A stretch of 64,000 nucleotides of DNA from positions 1,960,754-2,024,753 of the forward strand of contig OX336343.1 of NCBI GenBank assembly GCA_946902875.1, in the 5' to 3' direction. Positions 33,701 through 43,105 of this stretch are shown piece by piece (the stretch's first letter is position 1; every line of letters starts with the position of its first letter). The stretch is from Nematopogon swammerdamellus. Lineage: Eukaryota; Arthropoda; Insecta; Lepidoptera; Adelidae. The translations under genes and the position numbers were made by a program. The notes beneath the pieces were generated by a model, which saw nothing but the letters and a program-made list of their open reading frames with translations, was not told the origin of the DNA and ran no database searches.

Positions 33701-36700
33701 TCAGCATCCGCGGAACTTCAGCATCATTTTCAACATCAGCATCGCATCAGCATCCGCGTTACTTCAACATTTGGACTTCAACTTCAGCATCCGCGTTGAT
33801 CGATGCTGATTATTAATGCTGATGTTCGAGTCGTGACATGACCGCGGGGGGGCGGAGCTGAAGCCGAAAAAGCAGCACATACAGTTCCAAATAGTTCCAA
33901 AGTTTCATCCAATACTAATAATTTAATTGCTAAGATGGTACTAAACTGATACTGGTATAGATTGATTCTTTTTTTTTTTATTAAATGTCACAAAATTATT
34001 AAAACACAATCTTTTATTTCAATACCAAGCAAAAATTTGGATATAAATTCATAATATTCATATAGTTCAGTATGTTTCCCTTTTTTTAAAGAAAAAATCA
34101 GCATCAGCATCAGCATCTGCTGATGTCAATGATAAAATATCAGCATCAGCACCAGCATCAGCTGATGTGAAAAAATGTGCATCAGCAACAACCCTGATCC
34201 GAACCACGGTCAGCAACAGACGAACAGTCACCCATCCAAGTACTCACCGCATCCAGGTGTGCTTATGATCACAAACGGTCTTCACCCCACTCTGTTTACC
34301 TGCTGGTGCGGAAATGCATCACGGCCCGGACTCACCAATGTGAAGACAGTGTAGTACATGGCTGTCGTCGGCAGCAGGAAGAGTAGCACTGTGAAGGCGA
34401 CGGTGCCGACGAACAGCTCCTGGTTGGTGTACTCGCACGAGTCGACGCCGCCGCGCAGCGGGTTACGCTTGCGGCCGACGAACAGACGCAGCAGCGCCGC
34501 CAGACCCGACACTTGAATGTTGAAGAGCCTGCGACAGTGTCAAATTTTTTTTAAGGAGCCTTTAGGGAACATTCCCATAACACGTGACCGATTTGGGGGG
34601 AAGGAGGCGTTTATCAAAATACCACGCTGGGTCACGGGGGGGGAAGTGTATTCACCCTGTCACGTGCTATTTCAAAATTGTGTATTCACCCTGTCACGTG
34701 GTATTTCAAAATTGTGTATTCACCCTGTCACGTGGTATTTCAAAAACACTAATTACAAAAATAATATACACTTTATTCAAAATAACATTTTGTTTCATTC
34801 TCGCTTATTTTCACCAAGAACTCGACAGGCACTGTTCAATTACAAGAAAAAGTATTCGCCTGGTCACATTCAAACATACAACCATTGAAATTATATTTAA
34901 ATACACATTCGTTGTAGGCTAAGTCAGGGTGAGCAGAGCGACTGGCTACATGTAAAGTGTGAGAGTTAGGGCCCCTGAGCCCTGTTGTCACCACGACCTA
35001 GGAAGATCTATTGTGATCTCTCAAAAGTTTATAGCTCACTCCCAAGTTCAATTACCGCTATAAACCGAGTTATATTCTTGGGGTTGAGTGCCTGTATTGA
35101 GTGTGTCTGCGTGTGGGAAGGCGTGTGTGTGTGAGTGTGACGGAGGGTGAGGGTGTGGCCACTATAAATAATGCTTGCTAATCATACCTCTATTTCGTTT
35201 TAGATTTTTATATATATTTTGTACACAATAAATAAAAAAATACATATATTACATATCTTGTATTTCGACTTTTATAGGTCGTTGTCAGAGAACAAAACTT
35301 AATATCTTATATTATAAAATACATACATACATACATACATACATACATAACTCACGCTTTTGTATCCCGACAATCAGGGTATTTTTTTTTATTTTTTTTA
35401 TTGATGCTGACACGGTTGGCTTCATCACCTACAACATCCGTGATGTCAGCCCATAACACCGGGTGAACTTGGTGCCACGTCAGTGATTCCCTTCGGTCGT
35501 GCCGGCTACACTGAACTGGACGGAAAACACAAACTATTTACATAGCCGTTTCGACCGACCTTTCATTCAGTGCGGTGGTACCAACCCGGGCGGGTTGAAC
35601 CCTACCACCTAGTAATATAAGAAGGGAGTCATATCCCTTAGTCGCCTTTTACGACATACACGGGGTATGCAGAGTAATCGGTGTTGTGCTATAAGTTCAT
35701 ACATACATACACATACATAACGTCACGCCTGCCTGCCTCCCAGTGGGGCAGGCAAAGACAACGGACCCAAGCCACGCAAACAACCCAACCCCCACGCGCC
35801 ACGATCCTGACACACTTTTGCCGCCTCTTCCACTCTCATAATGTTCTTCATACATGCTCGTCGGTTACGGGTACTACGCACCTGACCCTTTTCGAGCACA
35901 TGCCCGATCTGGTCTGCCGATCTGGATTATAAAATATGTAAGTTATATATGTATTTTTTTATTTATTGTGTACAAAATACATATAAAAATCTAATAATAC
36001 CTGGCGACATATACGTAAATGCAGTACGCGTGGAAAGCGACGAAGGATATCATGTCGGACGTGATGGCAGCTTGGAGCGTGATGCCCAGGTGTCCGAAAT
36101 AGTAATACACTTGTGACACGACCTGTAGCCCGCCCTTGGTCAACTCTGCAATATTTATATTTTCATATGTTAGTTACATTATATTTCTTATTTAGAGAGA
36201 GGCAAAGCCGAAAATGACGAGAAAAAAATACCCATCTCGACCAGAATTCGAACCCCGAATTAAGGCTTGAGCCGCCAGCGTCATAGGTTCGATAATGTAT
36301 TTTTTAATTTCAAATTCAAATGTGACTATCATGGAGACAAAGTTTCAAAGTTTATTAATTCTAAATAAAACACATTACAATACAGAGATACAAAATACAA
36401 AAAAGACATACAAAAAATTGACATTTATACTGTAATTTACCTACTCTGTATTTTCTCTTATGACCTAAAATAGCCCTAAGCACAGATTACTTAATAGTTA
36501 CTTCGTAACACTTCATAGAAAATGTTCCTACCTTCGGGCTTTAATAGCCTACTGTCTCAATCTCAACGTACAACGGACCGTCTTGAGGTCTCAGTGCGGA
36601 GAATGGCCCACCCGCCTTCCCAAGGAGCTGGGCAGCAAACAACAACAACAGCCTACTGTTTCACGTCGCCAATCGCTGCGTGCGAAAATGTACCTTAACG

Positions 36701-39700
36701 ATCGAGTGTAAAGTGGTTATTGCTTTGCAGCTGCGCGCAGTTGCGTGGGCGAGCGTCTATGTATACTTCGCGCGGCTGACGAATTTCCACTGAAATAGAC
36801 CCCCGGCGGCCCGTCGGGCGGTAGGTAGTTAGCGCGCGCAAGTACATAGAGTGCGTGAGGCCTGCCCTTAGGCTGTATCGTAGGTAGACAGTAAGTACAT
36901 ACTTCATAAAATTTTTATGTAGGGTTTCTCGTGATATGTAGCTTTAAATTTTTTTTTTAATTGCCCATTTTATCTATTAATTTTATTTTTATTTTTATTT
37001 TTGTTAATGTGTTTGTGTATTATAGGTTGTGTTCTCCTCTAGTCCAGTATGTACAGCCAGCAATCCAGGGAAGTCTCCGGTATGGCACCTACCTTCTCGG
37101 ACGTGATATTGGCTGGTCGGAGCATGTGCTTTGGCCCCTCCGACTCAAGCCACCCATACCGGATTACATAATAAAAAAACTATCACTAAATTTCGAACAG
37201 TTGCACCTTCTATGTAGGCTTGCATCCGTCTAAATAAGAAACTCTGGAATGTTACAAAAACTATGATAAATTTAAAACCAAGGACTCGCGCACCGAGGGT
37301 TCCGTACCACCGCAAAATAAAATTTTGTGTTATGTATTTGCGTAAAAGGCGACTAAGGGCTATGACTCCCTTCTTATATTACTAGGTGGTAGGGTTTAAC
37401 CCACCCGGGTTTGTACCACCGCACTGAATGAAAGGTCGGTCGAAACGGCTATGTAACTAGTTTGTGTTTTCCGTCCAGTTCAGTGTAGCCGGCACGACCG
37501 AAGTGAAGCACTGACGTGGCACCATGTTCACCCGGTGTTATGGGCTGACATCACGGATGTTGTAGGTGATGTAGCGAAACGTTTCAGTTTCCATAAAAAA
37601 AAAAAATAATTTGTTTTCTTTCAATCAGTTCGGGATCTTAAGTGCGAGCTCAACTCACATTTGGCCCGTTTTTATTATTTCATAAAAGATTAGCTATATA
37701 TTATACAAGCTGTGCCCGCGGCTCCGCCCGCTCTCATATTTCACTTCACTGCTAACCTCATAAGCCATTTAGCGTGATAGTAAGTAGCCTACAGTTGATG
37801 GGAAGAATCAAGCTATCCGTAGAATTTTGTTTTATTAAAATCGGTTCAGTGTTTCTCGAGTTATAAGCGGACAGACAGACATACACTCAGACACTCAGAC
37901 ATTCAGACATTCAGACACTCAGACAGAAAGCAGACGTTGGATTTTATTATAGGTAAGGATAGATTTTTAGGGTTCCGGAGTCCGGACAGACAGAAACAGA
38001 CAGGACAGTTCCAGCTTCTATCCTACCTTTAGAGGACTGCATCTTTTGAACCGTAATAGGTAGCCGGTTGAAATTTTTACAAATTACATATGCTATTACG
38101 GCAGATATTCTAAGAAATAAAATAAAACAAGAAACATGTTTTTTAAATTTTTGTTTTGTTTTTGCTTTATCGTAAAAACGGTGATACATACAAGTGTCAA
38201 ACTTGGTGTGATTATAGGGCAAACTCTAAAGTAAACAAAACAAAATAAATATAAACAAAGGAACATAATATAATAACATATAAGAAAGTCAAAAAATATA
38301 TAATAATAGATTTTTTGACTTTGTTATTATTATATTATGTTGCTTTATTTATATATATAAGGTCTTTCATTAGTAGGTAACGATACGCCAAGGGGTGTAT
38401 ATGTATCAGATACTGATCACGTTCCCATACCAATTTTTTTTACGATATAAAAAACCTACTCACTTCTCACATTTTGTACGTGAAGTGCGCGTATTTCACC
38501 TTAATAAGTATGTTTTTTATAAGTAAAAAAAAAATTTGTTTGGGAACGTGATCAGTATCTGATACACATACTCCCCTTAGCCAGCGGCGATTCCTTTATG
38601 TTGGCTCGGTTGGCGCCGCCAAACCATATAAAATGAATACCAGCATTAAATATCGAAGTATTAAGCAAAAACAAATTGAAAAAATATCGGGTTTATATTA
38701 TTTTTATTGTAAAGCCCACGATGAATAAGCTAAAACGTCAATCCCGTTACATAATTTGAAATTTCGCGCGCGTCAAACGCGGGCGACGAATGACGACACA
38801 TCAAGGCATTCATTGGCCGGTTGGCTACATTTGAAGCGCCATCGTATTCCATACAAGCGGCCGATGTCCCCCCGTCCGCGCGCAACCGCTGATAAGCGTT
38901 TCGAGTTGGCGCAGCGGGGAGCGCATTTAGCGACTAGCGAGCTAGCTAGGTGAGTCGTGTGGGCGTGTGTGTGCGCGCTGCTGCGGCAGCGTATGCGTGA
39001 TTGCTTCGTAAACAACAATGTACCTGTTATAGATGAATCTTGTGCGGTGTTTTTTTTAAATTGACTATTTATTGGTAATAATGGCAAACTCCAGTGCGAA
39101 ATCTACAATAGAAGATGTTTTCGAAAAACCCTTCTCAACGAAGACATTTTCTGAAAAAAACTTTTAATGGTTCAAAACGGTCGCCCTTGCCCAAGTTTGT
39201 CGAATGTGAAGTCTGTACATAAAGACAGCAAAAGGGAATATTATGGTTTTTCAGTTTTTGAACTCATTGTGGTAGAAATAAATTAACGCGTAAGTTATGA
39301 AATTATGAAAAAAAAATCCTTAGCCAGAGCCAACCCACTACTCAGCGCCAGTAGTCGCTACTGCCCTTAGCGTACTATTACCAACTAATGAAAGACCTTA
39401 TATAATGTATTATGTTCGGTGGCACAAGTGCACAGCACGGCCGTAAGGGAGTCTAGCTAGACTTACCGAGAAACATCCACCAGAGATCGATGTGGTAGAG
39501 GAAGAACTTGCCCAGCATGTTGTTGAATGCGTTGTTGAGCTTGAGCCCGGCCGGGGCGCCCATCAGCCACTTGAGCAGAGACCGCAGGTAGTCAACCACC
39601 ACCTGCGCTAGTACCGCCGTCGCCGTGTCATTCATATTATTACATACATGTACTGTGTGGGGTCGGTACTCAATAAGAATAGTCCCACTGCATCTCTCCC

Positions 39701-42181
39701 CGTGCATGTCGTAAAAGGCGACTAAGGGAGAAGCGGCCTGCAGACACCCCGGTCGACTTGTGGCTTCCATGGAAGACAAAGGCTGGCTGGGGTAGCTGGA
39801 GACTGCGGGGTTTTGCACCAAGGTCCCCAACCAAGCGGGATTAGTTTGCAGGCCTAGAGCCAACGCCAAACCAAAACAACAACAACAACAACAACAACAA
39901 CAAAAACAACAACATTATTAAATACATACCGCACGCTGCATCCCGACAATCAGGGTAAGCAGTGTAATCAGTATTGGGCGAGGTAACTAACAAGCAGCAA
40001 AAGTAAGGCACGAAAACACACCTTTTTTTTTTTATGGAATCTGACACCGTTGGCTACATCACCTACAACATCCGTGATGTCAGCCCATAACACCGGGTGA
40101 ACTAGGTGCCGCATCAGTGCTTCCCTTCATTTCGCGCCGTCTACACTGAACTGAACGGAAAACACGAACTATTCACATAGCCGTTTCGACCGACGTTTCG
40201 CTCAGTGCGGTGGTACCAACCCGGCCGGGATAAACCCTACCACCTAGTAAGGTAAGAAGGAAAGGGACCTACCTGCTGCATGACTCAGTGGAAGGACCGC
40301 GCCAATGTGAGAGGTGGCTACCCTGTCACCCTTTAGCACTGCATCTTGTCGAAATATATGAGTTTATATACACGGGCGTGAGTGGCCCGGGAGTCAGGGC
40401 GGGGGGTGGGGGTAAGCATTATTATAACCTTTGGGAGCCAACAGGTTAGGATACTTATTTAATTTCAGTCAAGCAGCCTAACCTCAATGTATCCCATGAA
40501 TGCGTCGCTAAAGTTTTGACTGCGAACGTCCACCAAGCTCAGGACGAGGCAGCCAATCAGAATGTCTGTCAGCAGAGCCGCCAGCATGTTGCCAGTTTTT
40601 AGAGATATCTGAAAAAAATAAAAATAAAAAAATTTCATGGTACCTACCTGTCACAGTTGACTACTTCACTGATCATCACCTACTACAAACTGCCTGTCAG
40701 CCTCAGTATCTCAGTGGTGCGGTCGGTCGACTGTCGCCAGAGGCGGACTTTCCATATAAGCCGACTAGGCCCGGGCCTAGGGCGGCCAGATATTAGGGGC
40801 GGCCAATCTGTACCTGCTGCTGGAAGCAGTGAGCGCAGGTACAGAATAGAAAGGGTGCCGGCCGGAGCAAGTGCATGCGACGTGCGGGAGTGGTGAGCGC
40901 GGCGGAGGTGATGCTGATGACGCACTATTTACGCGGAAAAAATAATTTTGCTATGACTATAAGGTCAATATTGCCGTAAAACTTGTAAAAAATACTTTTA
41001 CTATATGTAAAATAAGCCGAGAAATACCTAATATATTTTTGGCAGGTTGAACCGAACGCAATACTGATTTTCATACAACTTTACATTTGTATCTATGCTG
41101 TAAACTTGAAAGGGAAAAGATTGAATTGGGGCGGCTGGTACTAAACGGCCTAGGGCGGCTAAGGCTGCTAGTCCGCCTCTGACTGTCGCTCGTGATAATA
41201 AGCACACCTGCGCGCGGTCAGTGCTTGGATGGGTGACCACTCGACCATTGGAGGCTGACTGTGGTTCGAATTCCCCGTAAAACTGTAGAGCCCTTCCCTT
41301 CTAATACCTAACTGGGTGGTCGGGTTTGACCCGCCCGGTTTGGTACCACCGCACTGAATGAACGGTCGGTCGAAACGGCTATGTAAATAGGTTGTGTTCT
41401 CCATCCCCTTCAGTGTAGTCGGCACGGCCAAAGGGAAGCACTGACATGGCACCTACTTCACCAAAGTGTTAGATAGGTTAGAAAATACTTTATTGATTTA
41501 AAATAAAATTTTACAGTAACAAACACATTAGAACATTCACGTGAGGTGCAAAGCCGGACTTATCCATTAGAATTCTCTCAGTCAACCTTTGATTGTTTGA
41601 GAGTAAGTTAAAAATTTAACGTAACTTACTTTTTTGTCTCTCTTCAACATCGATCGTATCCACACCATGATTTCCATTAAGTTCTTCAACTGCACGTAGA
41701 AAACGGAACTCGACAACCAGAACGAAGTTTTCCCTTCGTTCTCCATGTCCGTACTAACCACATTCTCCTTTCTGCATCTTCGCTCCAACGTCACGAAGCT
41801 GTAAAGTTCACTGAAAGTACGATCTTCGGACTCCAAATCCTCCGCAGCGTGCAGTGTACCACAGTCATAGAAAATTATCACAACATTCTCTTCTCGAAAA
41901 CTTACCGGCTTTCTATCTATTGTTAACGATGATATATTACCGTAGCCGTTTGAGCTCACGTCTATTTTATTTTTGGACAATTCGCGCGGTAGTTTTCCGC
42001 AAGCTCCATACCGCCCGTGGACACAGTCTGGAGTTGCCTTGAGGCCGTTAAATTTGTGGATATCGTGGGTGTGGGCGGTCACGTAGACGATCAATTCTTT
42101 GTCGCGAGCAACGTAGAAACCGCGCAGGAAGCATTCGTCGCTCTGTAGCAGCGAATCGGGAAGAAAAACTTTTAAATTCAT
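30536..42181 (-). CDS. PIGQ: PIGQ (GPI1), GPI-GlcNAc transferase subunit Q, whole gene
   Basis: PIGQ is a multi-pass ER protein of the GPI-GlcNAc transferase complex, which makes GlcNAc-phosphatidylinositol, the first step of GPI anchor synthesis. It stabilises the complex with PIGA, PIGC and PIGH. The exons on the minus strand are 42181-41630, 40608-40483, 39602-39467, 36145-36001, 34528-34336, 32955-32841 and 30726-30536. Lengths sum to 1458 nt (485 aa), and all junctions are GT-AG and in phase. Family hallmarks are KWLMGAPAGLK (about residue 237), FFLYHIDLWWM, the RNPLRGGVDSCEY block, and VAFTVLLFLLPTTAMYYTVF, a conserved membrane helix. A C-terminal domain starts GNIHMEVLRDQE. The start MNLKVFLPDSLL fits the family. 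Introns carry several hAT insertions. The gene appears intact. Confidence 0.95.
30825..31085. repeat. Family E repeat
   Basis: Contains gcatgcaaatcggtctactt, ttgggagatacgatgccaca and a cgtcgggggtta end. Related to the split copy at 51676-52494. Lies in PIGQ intron 6. Confidence 0.6.
31181..32835. mobile_element. 1655-bp hAT-type element on a PIGQ splice donor
   Basis: The TIR CAGTGGCGGCTGG is exact at both ends. The 8-bp TSD CTCACCAG is exact (31173-31180 and 32836-32843). A perfect subterminal palindrome (ctatgggactgggtgtgc and its complement, about 31198-31241) follows the left end. The inside is GC-rich (31700-32100, 32320-32420) and holds only short unconvincing frames, so it is non-autonomous. 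Confidence 0.92.
32841..32955 (-). CDS. PIGQ: PIGQ exon 6, with hAT TSD on its donor
   Basis: The acceptor is tatgttgcag. It codes FRVVSLAVQGALARLCCSVK, then LPLYVLALYLIGSPRIA, donor GCTG|gtgagc. The 8-bp duplication of the neighbouring hAT element (32836-32843) covers the last three exon bases and the first five intron bases. If the donor is skipped, the frame continues GEQWRLALKCVRAPHYHKT into the transposon and stops. Confidence 0.9.
33050..33366 (+). repeat. SINE A, full-length with tRNA head
   Basis: A-box-like tggccgagtgg and B-box ggttcgaatcc are correctly spaced at 33058-33110. The body ends cacccataccggatcatata then poly-A. It is a SINE rather than a tRNA gene, since the acceptor stem does not close and the body follows directly. 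A SINE B tail fragment (33008-33048) lies just upstream. Confidence 0.88.
33556..34275 (-). repeat. SINE B (5S head), split by a hAT element
   Basis: The reverse body (cgaccgacctttcaataagt, gggacctacagttttacg) runs into atccgaac. After the 519-bp hAT it resumes with cacggtcagc and the reverse 5S head (cacccatccaagtactcacc). Confidence 0.8.
33678..34196. mobile_element. hAT-type element, (CAGCAT)n-rich family
   Basis: The TIR is CAGGGTTGTTGC in inverted copies. The exact 8-bp TSD ATCCGAAC is at 33670-33677 and 34197-34204. The ends are packed with catcagcatcagcat. 519 bp, no ORF. Sister copy at 28138-28659. Confidence 0.92.
34336..34528 (-). CDS. PIGQ: PIGQ exon 5 (membrane core)
   Basis: The acceptor is ctgtcgcag and the donor is TTG|gtgagt. 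It codes LFNIQVSGLAALLRLFVGRK, RNPLRGGVDSCEYTNQELFV and LLFLLPTTAMYYTVFTL. This is the most conserved PIGQ block. Confidence 0.95.
34646..34747. repeat. 34-bp minisatellite with CACGTG, 3 copies
   Basis: Units at 34646, 34680 and 34714 read gtgtattcaccctgtcacgt and on. Units 2 and 3 keep CACGTGG and unit 1 CACGTGC. In PIGQ intron 4, about 120 bp from exon 5. Another cacgtg lies at about 34580. Confidence 0.88.
34748..35390. other. PIGQ intron 4, unassigned
   Basis: AT-rich with gtgtgtgtgagtgtg simple repeat near 35110 and (acat)n near 35320. Nothing else recognised. Confidence 0.4.
35391..35700 (-). repeat. SINE B plus SINE G scrap
   Basis: A reverse SINE B from ttgatgctgacacggttgg to gccttttacgacatacacgg, joined to a SINE G fragment (gcagagtaatcggtgttgtg). 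Confidence 0.8.
36001..36145 (-). CDS. PIGQ: PIGQ exon 4
   Basis: The acceptor is aatattgcag. It codes ELTKGGLQVVSQVYYYFGHL, then AITSDMISFVAFHAYCIYVY, a membrane segment. Donor CCAG|gtatta. In phase on both sides. Confidence 0.92.
36556..36649 (+). mobile_element. Truncated AAC-tailed SINE with TSD
   Basis: Ends gctgggcagcaaacaacaac. TSD AGCCTACTGT at 36546-36555 and 36650-36659. In PIGQ intron 3. Confidence 0.75.
37022..37172 (+). repeat. SINE A, 5'-truncated
   Basis: Starts at gttgtgttctcctctagtcc and ends acccataccggattacataa. Confidence 0.82.
37277..38160. repeat. SINE B copy flanked by family C pieces
   Basis: 37277-37320 and 37966-38160 are family C pieces. 37345-37612 is SINE B (plus strand) ending gtttcagtttccataaaaaa. 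37695-37960 is a ccgcggctccgcccgctctc block with a (cagaca)n tail, a LINE 3' end-like repeat. Confidence 0.65.
38352..39412. mobile_element. Long-TIR MITE, split by a hAT element
   Basis: Left AAGGTCTTTCATTAGTAGGT and right (reverse) AAGGTCTTTCATTAGTTGGT. Inversion continues for about 90 bp (tatcagatactgatcacgtt in both arms). Flanks are TATA-rich. The hAT at 38582-39363 sits in the right arm. Confidence 0.7.
38582..39363. mobile_element. hAT-type element nested in a MITE
   Basis: Exact 8-bp TSD CCCTTAGC at 38574-38581 and 39364-39371. Ends CAGCGGCGATT and CAGTAGCGACT (reverse) are imperfect TIRs. 782 bp, no convincing ORF. Confidence 0.82.
39467..39602 (-). CDS. PIGQ: PIGQ exon 3 (WLMGAPAGLK)
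   Basis: The acceptor is actagcgcag. It codes VVVDYLRSLLKWLMGAPAGL, then NNMLGKFFLYHIDLWWMFL, donor CTCG|gtaagt. The choice of acceptor makes exons 2-3 align gap-free with the vertebrate spacing before WLMGAP. The frame is also open further upstream into a SINE (to about 39869), so a longer exon is conceivable. Confidence 0.9.
39650..39905 (+). mobile_element. SINE D next to PIGQ exon 3
   Basis: Starts tactgtgtggggtcggtact and ends (AAC)n. Near-exact TSD ATTATTACATACAT / ATTATTAAATACAT. Its start lies about 50 bp from the exon 3 acceptor. On the PIGQ strand it is open in frame with exon 3. Confidence 0.8.
39925..40345. repeat. SINE G split by a reverse SINE B
   Basis: 39925-40022 and 40275-40345 are two halves of SINE G (cgacaatcagggtaagcagt / cacc-tttagcactgcatctt). 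40024-40275 is a reverse SINE B. Confidence 0.7.
40483..40608 (-). CDS. PIGQ: PIGQ exon 2
   Basis: The acceptor is tttttttcag. 42 codons (ISLKTGNMLAALLTDILIGC through FMGYIE), donor GAG|gttagg, phase 0. It encodes the first hydrophobic segment. Confidence 0.88.
40697..41465 (+). repeat. SINE B with 5S head, split by a hAT element
   Basis: The head cagtggtgcggtcggtcgac is followed by the hAT, then by the 5S-like box gtcagtgcttggatgggtga and the body to ggcacctacttcacc. In PIGQ intron 1. Confidence 0.8.
40738..41181. mobile_element. hAT-type MITE, 444 bp
   Basis: TIR CAGAGGCGGACT in exact inverted copies. Exact 8-bp TSD ACTGTCGC at 40730-40737 and 41182-41189. Inside, ccgggcctagggcggc / cggcctagggcggct are subterminal repeats. 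Confidence 0.93.
41630..42181 (-). CDS. PIGQ: PIGQ exon 1
   Basis: 184 codons from MNLKVFLPDSLLQSDECFLR to RSMLKRDKK, donor AAA|gtaagt, phase 0. This is the divergent soluble N-terminal part of the family, with the conserved VVIIFYD strand. Confidence 0.9.
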
Positions 42182-43105
42182 CTTTTCATAATATTTAGTC
42201 TGCTATGGAGCAGAATTTAAGCGCCTGATAATCCCTTTACATCAGATAGTTGGGTGAGGTGTAACTTTACAACGCTCTGTTAGATCGCTTCAAGAAGGAA
42301 AATCACTAATATTTTTGCAACTTTTCTTTGTTGAATTTTGAAAGTATCATGTGGTATCGTGAAAAATCAAGAAATCAACTACAAGTAACGTCAAAGTGAC
42401 ATTCTTTTTAATTTTTAAAAAATTTTTTTTTTTTGCTTGTTTTATAATTATTTTTTGGCTTGGATGCCATGACGTTTCAAACAGTGCTGCCAGATCAGAT
42501 AAACCAAATCCCTCCAAATGATTAAAAAAAAACTCCAGTTTCCCATGTTTCCATTAATTCGGTAGAGTTATTTTCAGATATATTTATTATATATTTTATC
42601 TATTTTATGTATTGAAATAGGTAATAATAAATAAATCACATCACGCTCACGTCCTTCCCTCCTCCAGACTCCAGACAGACCATCGAAAAAGGAAACCTTT
42701 TGTTTGTGAATGGAAACCTACAAATCTGGCAACACTTAGGGCATATTATTTATTATCGCTGGCACAGCATATATATATGCTGTGTCGCTGGCTCATGTTT
42801 ATTGAATTCTGTTTTTGTATTAGACGAATTCAGTCGATTTTATCAAAGAATAAATATAATACATATTTCGTGAAATTTCGTCGTTGAGTTGAGTGAGAGA
42901 GATTGGGCTAACCGTCGTCTGTGTCTGTCTGTATTCTATCTACACGTCTCGGCATAGAGTAACTTATCTTCTAAGGTCGTCTCGGCTTCGGCTCGGCTCA
43001 CTCGACCAAATAGATCGACTCCCACGCGCTCGCGCTTCGACTTTCTCTAAACTAAAACTGTAGGTACTTGTCTACCTCACAAGTCACAACTCGAGAGTTT
43101 TTAAA
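42182..43105. other. Divergent intergenic region between PIGQ and the hAT ORF
   Basis: Holds the probable PIGQ promoter near 42190. 42484-42735 is bounded by cagtgctgccagat and atctggcaacact, a possible MITE without a visible TSD. A hairpin (gcacagcatatatatatgct) is at 42765. 42950-43060 is CpG-rich and may be the promoter of the next ORF. Confidence 0.4.

Noticed and set aside
39453..39869. 138-residue minus-strand frame as an independent gene
   Set aside because: It is a fusion of SINE D sequence with PIGQ exon 3. Only the exon part is supported as coding.
42484..42740. Possible hAT MITE (cagtgctgccagat ... atctggcaacact)
   Set aside because: The ends look like TIRs, but no 8-bp duplication could be found and the last base differs, so it is mentioned only within the intergenic entry.
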